Positions 43,562-51,101 of a stretch of DNA of 64,000 nucleotides are shown here, one piece after another. The stretch comes from an uncultured Paracoccaceae bacterium (GTDB lineage: Bacteria; Pseudomonadota; Alphaproteobacteria; Rhodobacterales; Rhodobacteraceae): NCBI GenBank assembly GCA_951812305.1, contig CATOSB010000010.1, positions 39,787 to 103,786 of the forward strand, written 5' to 3'. The translations under genes were made by a program, and so were the position numbers. The notes below the pieces were generated by a model. It had not been told where the DNA came from. It was given only the letters and a program-made list of their open reading frames with translations, and ran no database searches. Position 1 is the first letter of the stretch. Every line of letters starts with the position of its first letter.

Positions 43562-44064
43562 GCCGCCCCGCCGCCCGACCTGTCATCGCCGCCGCCGTCG
43601 CGCGCCAGCCAGGCTTTCAGCGCCTGGATCACGGCGGTGATATGCGCGGTCTCGGTGAGCGCATCCACATCCATCGGCACGAAGGACCAATGTGGCCCGA
43701 AGCGGGCGCGGATGAACGTGTTGAGCCCGTGGCGTCCGGGGCGGGTCAGCAGCCCGCGGCGGGCCAACTCGCCCCAGAGCGCGTGAATGAGCCTGAGATC
43801 GGCGCGCGGCGCTTTGGGATGGTATCGTCCACGCGCGCCGTTCCTGCGGCCCCTGCGTCCGCCGCCACGGGCGTTCAGGTGGTCCAGAAGCCGCGCCAGA
43901 TCGGTCGAGCCCATATCCCGCATCGACGCCTTGCCGGTGACGGCAAGCTGCACATCGTGGCGGGCATCGTTGTCCAGCCCCAGCCGGCGGCAGGCGGCAT
44001 GGGCCGCGCGCATCAGCGTGGCGCGGCGGTCCGAGGGTCCGGGGGATGTGGAGCGGCGGGGCAT
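43558..44064 (-). CDS. gemA: Mu gp16/GemA-like regulatory protein (DUF1018)
   Basis: Of this frame, MPRRSTSPGPS at 44064 is the likely start (GAGG upstream). The 168-residue protein has DRRATLMRAAHAACRRLGLDNDARHDVQLAVTGKASMRDMGSTDLARLLDHLNA and DLRLIHALWGELARRGLLTRPGRHGLNTFIRARF, the two helical blocks of DUF1018. GemA of Mu influences host gene expression and DNA supercoiling. It belongs to the early/middle operon. Confidence 0.85.
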   Translation of the reverse strand: MPRRSTSPGPSDRRATLMRAAHAACRRLGLDNDARHDVQLAVTGKASMRDMGSTDLARLLDHLNARGGGRRGRRNGARGRYHPKAPRADLRLIHALWGELARRGLLTRPGRHGLNTFIRARFGPHWSFVPMDVDALTETAHITAVIQALKAWLARDGGGDDRSGGGAA

Positions 44065-44065
44065 C

Positions 44066-44284
44066 TCAGCCTCGTCCTCGCACGCCCCGCCAGAGGCGGC
44101 GAAGAGGTCCGCCGAGCGGAACGGGGATTTCCGCGTAAAGCTCGCCGACATAAACAACTCCCCGGGCCATTGCCTCAATGCGCTGCCGTGCTTCTTTCGG
44201 CGAGGTTGCGCGGATGGTGATTGACCAGGTACAGCCCTCGAAGTGATAATCGAACAGGTAATCATGATAGGAAGGCTCAGACAT
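44066..44284 (-). CDS. Phage hypothetical protein, 72 aa
   Basis: ATG at 44284 (MSEPSYHDYLF) or 44290. The sequence has a ferredoxin-like or beta-sandwich look (YLFDYHFEGCTWSITIRATSPKEARQRIEAMARGVVYVGELYAEIPVPLG) with a basic tail. It lies two nt before gemA. No family was recognised. Confidence 0.55.
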   Translation of the reverse strand: MSEPSYHDYLFDYHFEGCTWSITIRATSPKEARQRIEAMARGVVYVGELYAEIPVPLGGPLRRLWRGVRGRG

Positions 44285-44465
44285 AATCATGTACTTTCAG
44301 ATATTTCAGGACGTATCGGGGCAATGGCGCTGGCGGTTTCGTGGCACAAACAACAAGATTGTCGCGGTTGCGGGAGAGGGATATGTCCGCAAGGATGCAT
44401 GTCTGCATTCCATCGGCCTCGTCCAGGCCCACGCGTCCGAGGCGCCGGTTCACGAAGTCTGACAT
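44277..44465 (-). CDS. Phage hypothetical protein, 62 aa
   Basis: Start ATG at 44465, three nt after the stop of the DUF3164 gene. The sequence reads SDFVNRRLGRVGLDEADGMQTCILADISLSRNRDNLVVCATKPPAPLPRYVLKYLK. The composition supports coding; the function is unknown. Confidence 0.5.
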   Translation of the reverse strand: MSDFVNRRLGRVGLDEADGMQTCILADISLSRNRDNLVVCATKPPAPLPRYVLKYLKVHDYV

Positions 44466-44468
44466 CGC

Positions 44469-45179
44469 TCAGCCCGCCTTTGCCAGATCGATGGTGATGG
44501 GCTCCCAGGCACCTTCGGGGCTCTCGCGGCGGTAGCAGCGGATATAGGTTTTCGAGCCCACCACCCGCATCGCGTCGCGGATCGCCGCCATGGCCTTTTG
44601 CCAGCGCGCATCGTCGATATCGAGCCGCAGGAGACTGTAGATCGCCCCCCGGCTGATCTCGCCCTCCCGGTCCACCTGAAACGCATGGGCCACGATCGCG
44701 CGGATCTCGTCGCGGCTGCCCTCGGCCCATTCGGCGAGGCATTCCTCAACCAGATCGCGCGCCACCTGCAGTTCCGGCCCGAAGGCCACACGCTCGGCGA
44801 TCTGCACCTGCACCTTGCGGCAGCCGTCATAGCTCATATAGGTGCGGTTGCCCTTCACCGAGCGGCGGGCATGGCCGCCATATTCGTCCTGCAACAGCGC
44901 ATCAAAGGCGGCGATGTCGTCGAAGCTGTGGCCGCGAAACCGGGCAATCTGCGCCGAGAGATCCTCAGCATGGCCGATCACCGTCCTGACCATCTCGTCC
45001 TGCAGCTGGTCCTGGGGCCGCACCAGATCGACCGGCGTGAGGCGACCTTGTGCATCCCGCATGTAGCGCTGCCCGTCGATCAGGACGGTTGCCTCGTGGA
45101 TCCAGCCCGCGGGCGCATCCGGGATAATCTGGTTTCCGCCCGCGTCACGGGGTGCGGGGCCGGTCTGTGGTCGGGTCAT
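44469..45179 (-). CDS. DUF3164 protein of the early operon
   Basis: A 236-residue protein of the DUF3164 family found after transposase B in Mu-like phages: GWIHEATVLIDGQRYMRDAQGRLTPVDLVRPQDQLQDEMVR, then TYMSYDGCRKVQVQIAERVAFGPELQVARDLVEECLAEWAEGS, then AIYSLLRLDIDDARWQKAMAAIRDAMRVVGSKTYIRCYRRE. The function is unknown; in other phages it lies in the same position between B and GemA. Confidence 0.85.
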   Translation of the reverse strand: MTRPQTGPAPRDAGGNQIIPDAPAGWIHEATVLIDGQRYMRDAQGRLTPVDLVRPQDQLQDEMVRTVIGHAEDLSAQIARFRGHSFDDIAAFDALLQDEYGGHARRSVKGNRTYMSYDGCRKVQVQIAERVAFGPELQVARDLVEECLAEWAEGSRDEIRAIVAHAFQVDREGEISRGAIYSLLRLDIDDARWQKAMAAIRDAMRVVGSKTYIRCYRRESPEGAWEPITIDLAKAG

Positions 45180-45232
45180 ATCATGTCCTCCGGGTTGGTG
45201 GGTCGGTTGATTTCGCGGGCGGGACGGGGAGC

Positions 45233-46228
45233 TCAGGCCTCCATGCCGGCCGCAGCGGCGGCGATATCGTCGGGTGTGATCGCCGTCCGCTCATCGGCGC
45301 GGGCGATCATGAAGGCGCGCGCCATGAGCCGGCGCAGCGCGTGCATCCCCCCGGGCGCGGCGACAGCGGCTTGCGCGCACCTGCGCTCGGCCCCCGAAGG
45401 CGTCCGCCCCAGCACGGTTTCCAGCAGCGTCGTCACATCGGCCTCACCCGGCACGCCGAGGCCGACGCGCACACCGATCCGGCCCGTGACCTGCGGGCAG
45501 CGCCCGAGCGTCATGCGCAAGGTCTCGTCGCCCAGAAGCGCCAGCCCGCAGCCGGAGAGATCGCGCAGGCCACGCAGCGCGTCGATGAGCCGGGCGGAGA
45601 GATGCTGCGCCTCGTCGATGGCCAGAAGCGCGTGGCGACCCTCAAGGCGCGCGAGAATCGCATCCTCGGCCTCCAGCGCGGAAACGAAGCGCCCGCCCGC
45701 CCCGAGGCCGCGCGCGATGCGCCCGTAAAGACCATGCAGCGAGGTGATGCCGCAGGTCACGGTCAGCACGGTGACCTGGGCGCGCGCCGCCGCGTAGCTC
45801 TTCAGGGCCCAGGACTTGCCCGCGCCCGAGCGGCCATGGATCAACACCACATCACCGGTGGCCTGGGCATGGGCGAGCGCGGCCATCACCTCTTCGGTCA
45901 GGCTTAACCCTGCATGGGTGTCGAGACCGGCGGGCGTCAGCGTCAGCGCGCGCGCCTCGGACCGGGTCTCCAGCCAGGCGCGCGCTTTCGCGCTCACGCG
46001 GGCCACATCGCCCTCATAGTCGCCCTTGAGCCAGCGATGGAGCGTGGTGGAACTCACCCCCAAACCGCGCGCCGTCACGGCCTGGCTTAGCCCGCAGGCC
46101 GCCATCTCGGCGGCCACCGCGCGCATCGTGGCCGCCGTATCGGGGTCGGGACCCGGGGGCGTTTCAGGGGCGCCGGCAGGCGCGGGGTCGGGAAGATCGG
46201 GATGCAGCCGGGTGACGGGATCGGTCAT
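45233..46228 (-). CDS. MuB-like transposition target ATPase (B)
   Basis: A 331-residue AAA+ ATPase that delivers target DNA to the transposase. The ATG at 46228 overlaps the natural A stop (ATGA), with AAGGAGG upstream. An N-terminal helix-turn-helix (AAEMAACGLSQAVTARGLGVSSTTLHRWLKGDYEGD) precedes the ATPase: Walker A GRSGAGKSWALK, Walker B ALLAIDEAQHLSARLIDALRGL, sensor CGLALLGDE. A longer frame apparently joins A and B, but only because A is frameshifted. Confidence 0.9.
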   Translation of the reverse strand: MTDPVTRLHPDLPDPAPAGAPETPPGPDPDTAATMRAVAAEMAACGLSQAVTARGLGVSSTTLHRWLKGDYEGDVARVSAKARAWLETRSEARALTLTPAGLDTHAGLSLTEEVMAALAHAQATGDVVLIHGRSGAGKSWALKSYAAARAQVTVLTVTCGITSLHGLYGRIARGLGAGGRFVSALEAEDAILARLEGRHALLAIDEAQHLSARLIDALRGLRDLSGCGLALLGDETLRMTLGRCPQVTGRIGVRVGLGVPGEADVTTLLETVLGRTPSGAERRCAQAAVAAPGGMHALRRLMARAFMIARADERTAITPDDIAAAAAGMEA

Positions 46229-47890
46229 GTCTGTTCCTCCTTGAGATAAAGCTTTTTGAGCGCGGCCTTGAACGGATCGCCGCCCGGAGCACCATTGACC
46301 CGGACCGCATCGGGGTGGTCCCCGGTCGCCATGGCGTCCGCAGCGCGGGCGGCCTTGCCGGCCTGCGCGAGTGCCGGCGTCTGATGGGGATCGGCGGGGC
46401 GCGGGAGATCGACCACATTGCCGGCCGCGCGCGATCCGGCATCCAGGACGTCGTCCATCGCCCGTGAAGACGAAGACCTGTCCCGGATCGGCGGGATCGA
46501 GCCGGACCTGGAGCCGCGTCTTCACGTGCTCGCCCAACTCCGGCGCGATATACCAGTGCCCGCCGATCTCGAGGCCGTCCTTCTGCACCACTCTTGTGCC
46601 GCCGCCCTTGACCGGTTCGGCCAGCAGCGGGTCGAGCGCGCGGGTATCCGTGATCCGGGCCAGCGGCTCCGCCGAGGCCCGCGCCCGTGCCGCCGGGGTC
46701 TCGCCGCCCAGCCCCGCATGGGGCCTTGTGTGATAGACGGTCTCGGTCCACGCATCGCAGCGGGCCTGCAGCTCACCCGCGCTCAGCGCCACGGCGAAGG
46801 TCTCACGCGCCTTCTTGCCACGCCGTGCCGCCATCGACGTCTTCGCCTCGATCTTTTTGCGGTCCGCCACGCTGTGGCCGACAAAGCCCGGCAGGTAGGC
46901 GAAGAGATCCCGCGTCACGGTACCGAAGAACCGCTCGATGAAGGGCTTGGCCTCGGGCGTGTAGGGCGGGCAGATGTCATGGCCGATGGCCAGATCGGCC
47001 AGTACGCGCACGAGATGTGCCGAGGTATAGTCCGCACCCCCATCGGTGCGCACAACCTCCGGCACACCCCAGTCGATCAGGCAGCGCCTCAGAAGCGCGC
47101 AGATCGCCGTGGCCCGGCTGACCGGCACCACCAGAAGCCGACCCCGCCGCGTACCCACGTCGATGGCGCCCACGATGGTCTGCCGCCCGTCGCTGCACAT
47201 CACGTCCGCAGGCGTGCTGTCGAGTTCCCAGAGCGCGTTCGGCTCCGTGATTACGCCTGAGATATCCTCCGAGCGCCGCCCGAAAGCCGGGGCACGGCGG
47301 GAGCGGTGCCTGTCGGGGTCCGAGACCGCAGAGAGATCGCGGGCGTGCTCTTCACGAAACGCCGCCAGGCGGCGCTGGATCGATCTGAGTGAGAGATCCA
47401 CACGCAGGCGCACGCTTGCCACGCGGGCCACATGGGAGGCGGTGAGATGCGCGCCGTGCTCGAAGGCCAGGGCCGCCAGAAGATCGTCAAGTGCCTCCTC
47501 CGGCGCGCCGGGGCCGCCGCCTCCGCCTTTGGGCCGGCCCCGGCGGGGTGCATCCATCAGGGCCGCCAGACGCGCTTCGGGGCCGAGGCCGCGCACCCGG
47601 GCGCGCCAGGACGCCACCGAGGCCGGTGAAACACCTGCCCCCTCAGCTGCGATCCTGTCAGCCTCGGCATGCGCCATCCCGTCGGACGCCAGCCGCCCGG
47701 CCTCTGCCACCGCCGCCAGCCGCACCCGGGCGCGGTCGAGCGCCGCACCCTCGGGCGGCAGGGATGGATGTGGCGGGGACGGCGGTACACCGGGGGTGCA
47801 GGGGGCTTGTACGCAGGGTGCAGCCGCTGCGCAGGGGGCTTGCAAATCGGGGACCTGCCCGCGCAGCGATCTGAGTGCCAGAGCGCCCAT
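46225..47890 (-). pseudogene. Mu A-like DDE transposase, frameshifted near its C-terminus
   Basis: The ATG at 47890 overlaps the previous stop (TAATG). The catalytic core has the three acidic residues: WELDSTPADVM, VVRTDGGADYTSAHL and PEAKPFIERFFGTVTRDLF. A helical N-terminal region and the beta-barrel (RVVQKDGLEIGGHWYIAPELGEHVKTRLQVRLDPADPGQVFVFTGDG) are intact. After about 46456 the frame turns into Arg/Gly/Pro nonsense. The proper C-terminus (NVVDLPRPADPHQ...FKAALKKLYLKEEQT) continues in another frame and stops at 46225 with ATGA into B. A one- or two-base indel near 46440-46462 explains this. It could be a mutation, a sequencing error or, less likely, programmed frameshifting. Confidence 0.8.
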
Positions 47891-48672
47891 TACCGATCCC
47901 CCCGGGTGTCCGCGCCGGTGTCCGCTGCGCCAGAGGCCACCAGCCGGGCCTCGATGCGCGCCGCAATGGTGTTGATCTCCGCCACACGGGCTTCGAGCCG
48001 TTTTTTGAGCCGCGTCGCGGCTTTCGCCCGCGCGTTGCCGTGCAGGGCGGCTGCCCCGGCGGGGTTGTCCGGATCAAAGAAGGCCGCCGTCACCTGGTCA
48101 ATCTCGTGCCAGACCCGCCCGATCTCGCCGATCGCGTCCTTCGTGCGCGCCTCCGTCGCCCTGAGCGCCGCGCGCGCAGTGTCCCGGTCCGCGCGCGCTG
48201 CGGCCAGATCGCGCTTGAGCCGCGCGTTCTCACCCGCCAGATCACTGACGTTTGTTCGCCGGCGAACATCCCGTGCCTCTTCCCGCATAAGCGCACGCGT
48301 CCAGTGTTCGGCGCTGGCCAGATCAAGCAGGCGCTCCTGCTCGACCTCGGGCAAAGCCACCACTTCAAGATGCAGGTGGAATGAAACATTTGTTCGCCGG
48401 CGAACAGGCTGGAAAACCCTGGCGACCGAGACGAACTTGCGGATATTGCCCTCGCTCTCGCCAACGATCCCCGCCGCCTCCGCCAGGGTCGAGATGACCC
48501 CTGAGGCGGCGACCGCCCAGTCACCGATGCGCCATTCGAACGCACTGTCACATCGCTCCCGCGCCAGCCCAAGACCGATATCGCGCCAATCGGCGTGCGA
48601 AAGTTCGCCGGCGAACACGAGCCCGGGGGTGCCCGGATTCTCCACGATCCTCAGGTCGGCACGGTCCGTCAT
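47890..48672 (-). CDS. Early-operon protein with predicted DNA-binding and coiled-coil parts, 260 aa
   Basis: The N-terminal half looks like a helical DNA-binding region (FEWRIGDWAVAASGVISTLAEAAGIVGESEGNIRKFVSVARVF...SFHLHLEVVALPEVEQERLLDLASAEHWTRALMREEARDV). The second half is coiled coil (AGENARLKRDLAAARADRDTARAALRATEARTKDAIGEIGRV). It is coupled to transposase A downstream and to a winged-helix gene upstream. The coding sequence carries three copies of a perfect palindrome centred on TTCGCCGGCGAA. No named family was recognised. Confidence 0.6.
   Translation of the reverse strand: MTDRADLRIVENPGTPGLVFAGELSHADWRDIGLGLARERCDSAFEWRIGDWAVAASGVISTLAEAAGIVGESEGNIRKFVSVARVFQPVRRRTNVSFHLHLEVVALPEVEQERLLDLASAEHWTRALMREEARDVRRRTNVSDLAGENARLKRDLAAARADRDTARAALRATEARTKDAIGEIGRVWHEIDQVTAAFFDPDNPAGAAALHGNARAKAATRLKKRLEARVAEINTIAARIEARLVASGAADTGADTRGDR
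48253..48616. repeat. Three perfect palindromes (GTTCGCCGGCGAAC core) inside an early gene
   Basis: TGTTCGCCGGCGAACA occurs at 48253-48268 and 48391-48406, and GTTCGCCGGCGAAC at 48603-48616. Two are read in one codon frame (VRRRTN) and the third in another (VFAGEL), so protein conservation cannot explain the identity. They look like binding sites for a dimeric regulator or partition/silencing protein. Confidence 0.7.
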
Positions 48673-48965
48673 GACATATCCTCCCCCGGAACCGATGGCG
48701 GGGCGGGCGTTCGGCCCTCCCCTTGAACCGATGGCGGGGCGGGCCTCACCATCCGGTAAAGCCAGAGCCGTCCGCCCGTGGCGGGGTCGCGGATCTGGCG
48801 GCAGGCGATCTGGGCCCCGTTGGCGCGCAACTCCGCGATGCAGGCATTGACCGCGCAGACCCGCGCGCCCGTGATGATCTCAAGTGTCGAGCGCTCGGCA
48901 CCGTCGGCGAGACATGCATGCACCCGCTTGAGCCGGGGCGACCGGGAGAGCCTTGCCGCATGCAT
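48669..48965 (-). CDS. Small winged-helix-like protein, 98 aa
   Basis: ATG at 48965 with GGGAGG upstream. The core reads RLKRVHACLADGAERSTLEIITGARVCAVNACIAELRANGAQIACRQIRDPATGGRLWLYRM, a winged-helix pattern with recognition helix and beta wing. The tail repeats PPSVQGEG/PPSVPGED. It is the first gene of the segment leading into transposase A. Its start region lies within the 102-bp direct repeat also found at 49380-49481. Confidence 0.6.
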   Translation of the reverse strand: MHAARLSRSPRLKRVHACLADGAERSTLEIITGARVCAVNACIAELRANGAQIACRQIRDPATGGRLWLYRMVRPAPPSVQGEGRTPAPPSVPGEDMS

Positions 48966-49064
48966 CACGCCGCCCTCCCGCACTCTGGTGCGGCGGCGGA
49001 GCGCAGGGCATTGACGCCCGGGCCCGCCGCCGCGATCATCGGTGCTGCCACACAACCGATGGAG
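48963..49064. repeat. 102-bp direct repeat, copy 1 (copy 2 at 49380-49481)
   Basis: The two copies, 417 bp apart, differ at only about two of 102 positions. Each runs from CATCACGCCGCCCTCCCGCA to ACACAACCGATGGAG. Each ends just before the start codon of a small plus-strand gene and contains a promoter-like pair. A diverged third relative lies at about 51036-51095. Confidence 0.85.
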
Positions 49065-49070
49065 AAAGAG
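49011..49070 (+). promoter_or_regulatory. Shared promoter/leader module, copy 1
   Basis: TTGACG (49011-49016), 17-bp spacer, GATCAT (49034-49039), then a leader containing GGTGCTGCCACACAACCGATGGAGAAAGAG with the ribosome site, ending at the ATG at 49071. The same -35/-10 spacing and leader recur before 49490 and 51102, which supports function. Confidence 0.6.
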
Positions 49071-49310
49071 ATGCAACGACTGTCGTTTGATGTCCCCGCC
49101 GGAGCTACGCTGGAACTCACCAATGGCAGCCGCGACGCCAAACGGTATACATTCGAGTGTGGCCCCTTTGGATCAATCATGTTCGTCGTCCCGCCCGGCG
49201 GCAAGTTCCGGTTCAAGCCCGCCACGACGCTGCCCCGCATCATCATGGACGATGTCGATCCCGCGATCCCTGACGATGACAACGTCATCCGCATCGACAG
49301 TCAGGACTGA
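49071..49310 (+). CDS. Antisense-oriented small phage gene 1, 79 aa
   Basis: Start ATG at 49071 behind GGAGAAAGAG. The protein is a small beta-rich domain (MQRLSFDVPAGATLELTNGSRDAKRYTFECGPFGSIMFVVPPGGKFRFKPATTLPRIIMDDVDPAIPDD), soluble, with an acidic tail. It is transcribed opposite to the early operon in which it is embedded, from its own conserved promoter/leader. No family was recognised. The arrangement suggests a moron expressed independently of the lytic programme. Confidence 0.6.
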   Translation: MQRLSFDVPAGATLELTNGSRDAKRYTFECGPFGSIMFVVPPGGKFRFKPATTLPRIIMDDVDPAIPDDDNVIRIDSQD

Positions 49311-49427
49311 GATCAGATCGCCCGCCCGGCGGGCGAAACAAACAACGTCCCGCCGCGTTCGGATGCTCATCCCGACCTCCATCACGCCGCCCTCCCGCAC
49401 GCTGGTGCGGCGGCGGAGCGCAGGGCA

Positions 49428-49489
49428 TTGACGCCCAGGCCCGCCGCCGCGATCATCGGTGCTGCCACACAACCGATGGAGGGAAGGGC
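49428..49489 (+). promoter_or_regulatory. Shared promoter/leader module, copy 2
   Basis: TTGACG (49428-49433), 17-bp spacer, GATCAT (49451-49456) and the same leader, ending GATGGAGGGAAGGGC before the ATG at 49490. Identical to copy 1 except for isolated changes. Confidence 0.6.
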
Positions 49490-49684
49490 ATGGCCACCGA
49501 ACCCGAAAGGACACTGTTCGAATCCATTCTGACGGCGGAGATCCTGCTTCTCGCAGAATCTATCGCCCGGCAGAAAAGAAAAGCCGGAATGCGTCGGATC
49601 GGAGGCGATTACGTTCATGAGGCCGTCTCTCTCATTCGGGAGAGACGGAAGGAGGTGATCCGTCAGATCCTGTCTGACGAATAA
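49490..49684 (+). CDS. Antisense-oriented small phage gene 2, 64 aa
   Basis: Start ATG at 49490 behind GGAGGGAAGG. The product is fully helical and charged (PERTLFESILTAEILLLAESIARQKRKAGMRRIGGDYVHEAVSLIRERRKEVIRQILSDE). It overlaps the end of the convergent early gene by 53 nt. It is unrelated in sequence to the gene at 49071 although the upstream 102 bp are nearly identical, so the leader has been joined to different genes. Confidence 0.6.
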   Translation: MATEPERTLFESILTAEILLLAESIARQKRKAGMRRIGGDYVHEAVSLIRERRKEVIRQILSDE

Positions 49685-49871
49685 AGTCCAGATGTCGGGC
49701 ATCGAAGGTGGATCCGAACACCAAAAGGTCCCGCGCCTCGCGGAGGACAGCCTTCGCCTGAATGACCGGCAGTCCGTCGAGCGCGTTCAGGATGACAAGG
49801 GCGAGCCGTTCCACGTCCTCTGTCTCGATTACATTCCTGTGTGGGTTCATTGATCCGTTCTCCTCTTGCAT
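49632..49871 (-). CDS. Phage early hypothetical protein, 79 aa
   Basis: Start ATG at 49871 (GGAGGGCGGAGAG upstream); ATG at 49850 with GAGGAGAA is an alternative. A helical protein: ETEDVERLALVILNALDGLPVIQAKAVLREARDLLVFGSTFDARHLDFIRQ. It overlaps the DnaA-like gene by 25 nt. The function is unknown. Confidence 0.6.
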   Translation of the reverse strand: MQEENGSMNPHRNVIETEDVERLALVILNALDGLPVIQAKAVLREARDLLVFGSTFDARHLDFIRQTGSDGSPPSVSPE

Positions 49872-50452
49872 CTCTCCGCCCTCCCGGCCCGGCCGCTTTC
49901 CAGCCGGTCCAGCACCTCGGTCGCCATCAGCGCTGCTGTGTCGGATGTCTCCAGCCGCTCCCGCGCCCGGCGCAGCCCATGGGTCACCGTGGTGTGATGG
50001 CGACCCCCGAGTGCGGCGCCGATGCGCGCGTAACTCGCTCCGGTCAGCGCCGCCGCCAGCAGTATTGCCAATTGGCGCGGTTGGACGATGTGCTGCGCCG
50101 GGCGCGGACCGCGCAAGGTCTCCGCGTCCAGACCCGCCACATGCGCTGTCGTGCATACGATCCGCGCCAGGGCCCGGTTATCACCGCCCGCCATATCCGG
50201 TAGCGATCCCAGCCCGTCCAGCGCCGCGCGCAGCGAGGCCCTAGACGGGATTGTGACCTTGGAGTGCGCGGCGAGACAGCGCTCCCAGGCCCCTGTATCC
50301 TCAAGTCGCTTCGTGGCGGCGACCGCGATGCGCATCTGGCGCAGCAGCGCCCGTGCCGCGGACCTGTCGAAGGCAACGCTCCCCCGCGTCAGCAGAGGCC
50401 CCGCCTCCGTCAGCGCCCGGCGCAGGGCCTGCATGTCTGTCGCTGCGCTCAC
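49847..50452 (-). CDS. DnaA domain IV-like DNA-binding protein, 201 aa
   Basis: The GTG at 50452 is likely the start, overlapping the previous stop (GTGA); ATG at 50434 is an alternative. The C-terminal region (PRQLAILLAAALTGASYARIGAALGGRHHTTVTHGLRRARERLE) matches the DnaA duplex-DNA-binding domain, whose signature is an IG..FGGRDHSTV-like loop: here IGAALGGRHHTTVTHG. There is no AAA+ ATPase domain; the N-terminal part is helical. A role in replication control or as an early regulator is possible. Confidence 0.7.
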   Translation of the reverse strand: MSAATDMQALRRALTEAGPLLTRGSVAFDRSAARALLRQMRIAVAATKRLEDTGAWERCLAAHSKVTIPSRASLRAALDGLGSLPDMAGGDNRALARIVCTTAHVAGLDAETLRGPRPAQHIVQPRQLAILLAAALTGASYARIGAALGGRHHTTVTHGLRRARERLETSDTAALMATEVLDRLESGRAGRAERCKRRTDQ

Positions 50453-50718
50453 GGGGCTACCCCCAACGCGTGGGCAAACAGGAGCCCCAGCCACAGCATC
50501 CCGAATATCGCCGCCACCCCGATCAGATCGCCGATCCAGTGATCCTCCAGCGCCGCAAGAACCTGGCCCAGTCACCGGAAAAAGGCCCCGGCCCTGCGCG
50601 CGATGGGGGACAGAACTTCCCGCCAGCGGGAACTTGTGCGCAGGGCCGGGGCAGGTGCCGCCGCGCGAGCAGTCAGCGCAGGCGGTGGACAGGGAGATCG
50701 GGACAGGTGCGGGCTCAT
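50449..50718 (-). pseudogene. Small membrane protein gene interrupted by an in-frame TGA
   Basis: From the ATG at 50718 (overlapping the previous stop) the frame gives 48 residues ending ARRAGAFFR, then TGA at 50572-50574. In the same frame it continues LGQVLAALEDHWIGDLIGVAAIFGMLWLGLLFAHALGVAP to a stop that overlaps the next start. The second part has a clear membrane helix and is too protein-like to be chance. A CGA-to-TGA transition would explain the break. Confidence 0.6.
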
Positions 50719-51038
50719 GCGACCCTCCCGGGGCGGGCGCCCAGCAGGTCGGAGATCAGATGGGCGAGATACCCCTCGCAGGCCGGGCAAAGCGTGAGGG
50801 TCCACATATGCGCCGCCCCGCCCGGCAGGTCACCCGCCGCCAGATCGGGGATGTCCATAAGCGACACCGTGCGCGGATGCGCGCCGGGGCCGTCGCAGAG
50901 GCTGCAGGCCGGGTGCGACGGGGCCTCGTCACGCCGGGGCGCATGCACGTCGGGATGGACGGTGATGAACCCGTCCGCCTCAGACGGCGGATCAGACGGC
51001 GTGGGGGCCGGGTCAGACGCGGCGGCCGGGGCGGGCAT
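50715..51038 (-). CDS. Phage small protein with zinc-ribbon-like cysteines, 107 aa
   Basis: ATG at 51038. After a Pro/Ala-rich start come HPACSLCDGPGAH and a C-terminal MWTLTLCPACEGYLAHLISDLLGARPG, two CxxC pairs that could bind zinc. The neighbouring 75-aa gene at 51714 has the same arrangement (CDRCGAG...LCPVCRDRL), so they may be paralogues. The function is unknown. Confidence 0.6.
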   Translation of the reverse strand: MPAPAAASDPAPTPSDPPSEADGFITVHPDVHAPRRDEAPSHPACSLCDGPGAHPRTVSLMDIPDLAAGDLPGGAAHMWTLTLCPACEGYLAHLISDLLGARPGRVA

Positions 51039-51039
51039 C

Positions 51040-51101
51040 GTGACACCCGATCCGTCCGCCGCTACCATCGGCGTTGCAACACACCCGATGGAGAAAGAAC
51101 C
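51040..51101 (+). promoter_or_regulatory. Shared promoter/leader module, diverged copy 3
   Basis: GTGACA (51040-51045), 17-bp spacer, TACCAT (51063-51068), then CGGCGTTGCAACACACCCGATGGAGAAAGAACC before the ATG at 51102. The overall sequence has drifted from copies 1 and 2, but the promoter spacing and the ACCCGATGGAGAAAGA end are kept. Confidence 0.55.

Noticed and set aside
45233..47890. 885-residue transposase A-B fusion protein
   Set aside because: The middle section is out-of-frame nonsense, and the natural A C-terminus with an ATGA junction to B exists in another frame. Two genes with a frameshift explain it better.
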